Part shown: positions 61,464-64,000 of the stretch, piece by piece
Layout: every line of letters starts with the position of its first letter
Position numbering within the stretch: the stretch's first letter is position 1
Assembly (NCBI GenBank): GCA_010093705.1
Contig: MU006101.1
Location: 1-64,000 of the forward strand
Direction: 5' to 3'
Source of the DNA: Patellaria atrata CBS 101060
Taxonomy: Eukaryota > Ascomycota > Dothideomycetes > Patellariales > Patellariaceae
Length of the DNA: 64,000 bases
Notes under the pieces: generated by a model
What the model saw: only the letters and a program-made list of their open reading frames with translations
What the model was told of the DNA's origin: nothing
The model's database searches: none
Position numbers and translations under genes: made by a program

Positions 61464-64000
61464 GAGGGCTGGGAGAGAGAGGACGATTATAATAAAAAAA
61501 AAACCTGCAGACCGGACCTAGTATAAACAGAGGGTGGACCAGATGCAAGTCGTTGAAAGGTGGAAGACGCCGAAAACCAAAAGGTTTAATCAAACAAGCT
61601 CGAAAAGCTGAAATTTTTTTGAACCAGAATGGTCTATGAAACTTTTTGAAGGCTTCAAGATGTTAACAAGGTTGTAGGAAACGGTCCGGTATGATAGAGT
61701 ATCGCACAACGGAAAGAGAACTTGGAACTGGCAAACAAAGGATCTGCAAACCACCGTACCGACAAGGCCTGAGGAACTCCGCTATGTGTAGAGAATCGTT
61801 TCGTGGGTATAAACAAAGTTCCAACCGGGTAGAGTTAAACACAAGGAAAAGTAAAGAGTGTAGTTGTTTTCATTGAATTAGGCCAAGTATATCGTACGGC
61901 ACGTCAAGTAACCGCAAAGACTAGAATGCCACGAGTAGCCCAAGTTTAGATCCAAAAATTAGAGACCAGGAACTCGGAAGTGCTCGGGTATTCAGCGAGT
62001 GTCGGTGAAACGAAAAAGGTTCGAGACGTAGATTTGGCGATGGCCAGACGTGGAATTCGAGTTGAGAGAGTCGCTGCGTAAATAGAGGAAAAGAAAATCG
62101 TAACACGTGGAGAAGTTGTCGCAGTTGCCTAGGACAATTAGAAGTTGACAGTAGGCTTCCGCAAACTCAGTGAGACACAGGTAACAGTCTCAATGAGTTT
62201 AGCAGATGGTTCGACTGGAAGACGAAACTGCTTTGAAGATGACTCTCGAGGTTTAACCAATGATCAATCGGTGCATCAAAGGCTTTCTCTTGGAGATTGA
62301 AGACGCGAAGTAGGCGGTTTAACGGTGATCGTACTTGATAGGCAGCTCAAAGCATTGATGAATATCAAGGTGGATGATGCGATGAAGATAGAAGTAGAAC
62401 CGTTGCTTTGTTGTCTAGATGTCCTTGACTCCTTGGGTTATGTGACCTCACATCAAAGCGATGACGACGCAAGGGGGTCCAAGCTTCGATGGCGTGAGGA
62501 TGATGTTGATTGCAAGGAGACAGATTCAGCAGACAAACGGGAGATGGAAGAAGGTGAGGAGATGTTGTGGACAAGGGGAGGCGGAGCTGGTGGAGAAGTA
62601 GTTGTTTCGTTTGTTGATGTGTTGTTGTTTTGAATGGCTCGTCGAAGCAGGCAGGCACGGAGAGAAGGGTTGCGTAGGTAACGAAGGAATGCGAATCGGA
62701 GAGTATGTGTTCGAATGAGGAAGGAATGTGTGCTTGCTTGCTAAAGACGGCGAACAACTAACAAAGTGGTGCCAGCGAGGACAAGATTAGGACATAATAG
62801 AAGAGAAAGTGAAGTGGATGGTGGTTGTGATTAAAGCAAAGTTGGGATGAATGGCGGCGGTGTAGGAAAGAGTGAAAGAGTCTAGAGGGGGGGATGGGAA
62901 GGGGATCGAGTAATAGTAAGGTTTGAGTTGTCCGACCCACCCGGGAAGCGTCGACTTACTCAGTCGAAACTGGTGGAATCATCGGTTGCCCGGGGCCAAG
63001 TGCTAAGGTCAAGGAAGGGAAAGGGCGACTGGGCAACACAACCGTGATCAAGCACGACAAACCTGGGCGACAGCGTAGAATTAGCAGGAGCAACCTGCAT
63101 CAAGTGCCCACCAAGCCTACCGTACCTAACGTACCTTTTAACGGCGCTAACCAAAGCGAGACATGGATGACAAGGGTCGAGAAGGGGAGAGTTGACGAAC
63201 AAGTAACGATTTCAGCAAATCAACGGCCAGCTGCAGCACGTCTTTGACAAACCATTCCCGAAGCCTTTGAATCCTGATACGGTTAAATCGAAGGCAAGCT
63301 CTTTGTTGAGTGCGACATGAGGCGTTTATTGGCCAGGACTCGACTGCAATCGCCAGCTTTTTTGGCGGGCGCCTCTTGCTGCATGTCTGGCAAGTCTGCA
63401 ACTAAAAATGCACCTACGTGAACCCCCCGTGGCTTCCCTTCTTGTTGATGTCTTCCCACATCTCAAGAAAGAGACAAATCTCGCCACAACCCTCAACTGA
63501 ACATCGTATCACGCTAATCCCGATATGCGACGATCCACTGCTTCATTTAGAATAAGGTCCAAGGAAGCAGGCAACCCGTGCCTTGTTACTGCAGGAGCAC
63601 CTGGAGCTTACTTTATCACGCGCTCGAACCTGGCTCAAAGCCACCAATCCCCAAGAATCAAACGTGGCCTGAAAAGGTACCAGAGAGAACAACTTGGAAA
63701 GCACTCGTGTGTTCACAGTAAGGTACAAGTACACTTTACTCACCTGTGACCCCCTGAGACCCCCTGAGTTGGTGATGATGAGCGCCGTGAAGCATTTCTT
63801 CATGTCACTCGGGACTTTTGAGGAATTGCAATTATTGCCGTGAACCGGAGCATGATACCGTCACAAGGTTCAAAAATGACAGAATTACTTTTAAAATCTC
63901 GAAAGCTCATACGCTCAGCTACTTGGTACAACATCATATCTTCCGTAAAGAGTTGTCCTCGTGCTTTTGTGTGACGAGCAAGTTCGGTGCCCCTTTCATG
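61464..64000. promoter_or_regulatory. Long gene-free upstream region of the kinase
   Basis: About 2.5 kb to the window edge with only small ORFs. The minus strand is pyrimidine-rich over much of 62300-62950 (CTTCTCC and CTCCATC runs), as in long fungal promoters and 5' leaders. A short direct duplication (GACCCCCTGA) lies near 63750-63770. A gene beginning beyond the edge cannot be excluded. Confidence 0.45.

Overview
The window is nuclear DNA of a filamentous ascomycete (Pezizomycotina; I cannot fix the class from sequence alone). Genes are compact with short introns, mostly about 40-110 nt. Most genes below were assembled by hand by joining open segments across GT-AG junctions until family-conserved sequence read through in one frame. 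Exon ends are therefore deduced, not measured.

Layout. 1-3.3 kb: one unrecognised 200-aa ORF and little else. 3.3-16 kb: dense housekeeping genes: ERD2 (KDEL receptor, -), a GH85 endo-beta-N-acetylglucosaminidase (+), ATP15 (F1 epsilon, +), NAA35/MAK10 (NatC subunit, +), a four-exon CENP-W-like histone-fold gene (-), proteasome alpha6 PRE5 (-), VPS55 (+), VPS68 (-) and a mitochondrial HemK-type methyltransferase MTQ1 (+). 16.8-36.4 kb: a CBF1-like bHLH factor (-), a solo LTR, a GH5 exo-beta-1,3-glucanase (+), a Yag7-like RGG protein (+), a KDM4-type JmjN/JmjC/PHD histone demethylase (+), a Na+/H+ antiporter (+) and an LtrA-family membrane protein (+) ending next to a 100-bp N gap. 36.7-47.5 kb: cohesin loader SCC4 (-), an ABHD1/3-type hydrolase (+), a MITE, LOC1 (-), AIM32 (+), CYC2 (+) and a GPI-type yapsin protease (-).

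47.5-56 kb is accessory in character: diverged sequence copies, decayed coding segments, an intron-containing tRNA-Pro, a broken NADAR gene carrying a minisatellite, a HET-domain gene with one break, and a divergent four-pass membrane protein. 55.8-59.5 kb is empty of clear genes. A Ran1/Ksp1-type kinase (-) follows, with about 2.5 kb of gene-free upstream sequence running to the window end.

Functional links: Vps55 and Vps68, partners in one endosomal complex, are tail-to-tail neighbours. CENP-W, a Cbf1-like factor and Scc4 all concern chromosome structure or segregation. Atp15, Mtq1, Aim32 and Cyc2 are mitochondrial. Divergent pairs with short shared promoters are PRE5/VPS55, SCC4/hydrolase, LOC1/AIM32 and HET/membrane protein. 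I saw no convincing new multi-gene system. The most unusual items are the VPS55-VPS68 neighbourhood, two small inverted-repeat elements placed between genes, and the decayed NADAR/HET accessory block.
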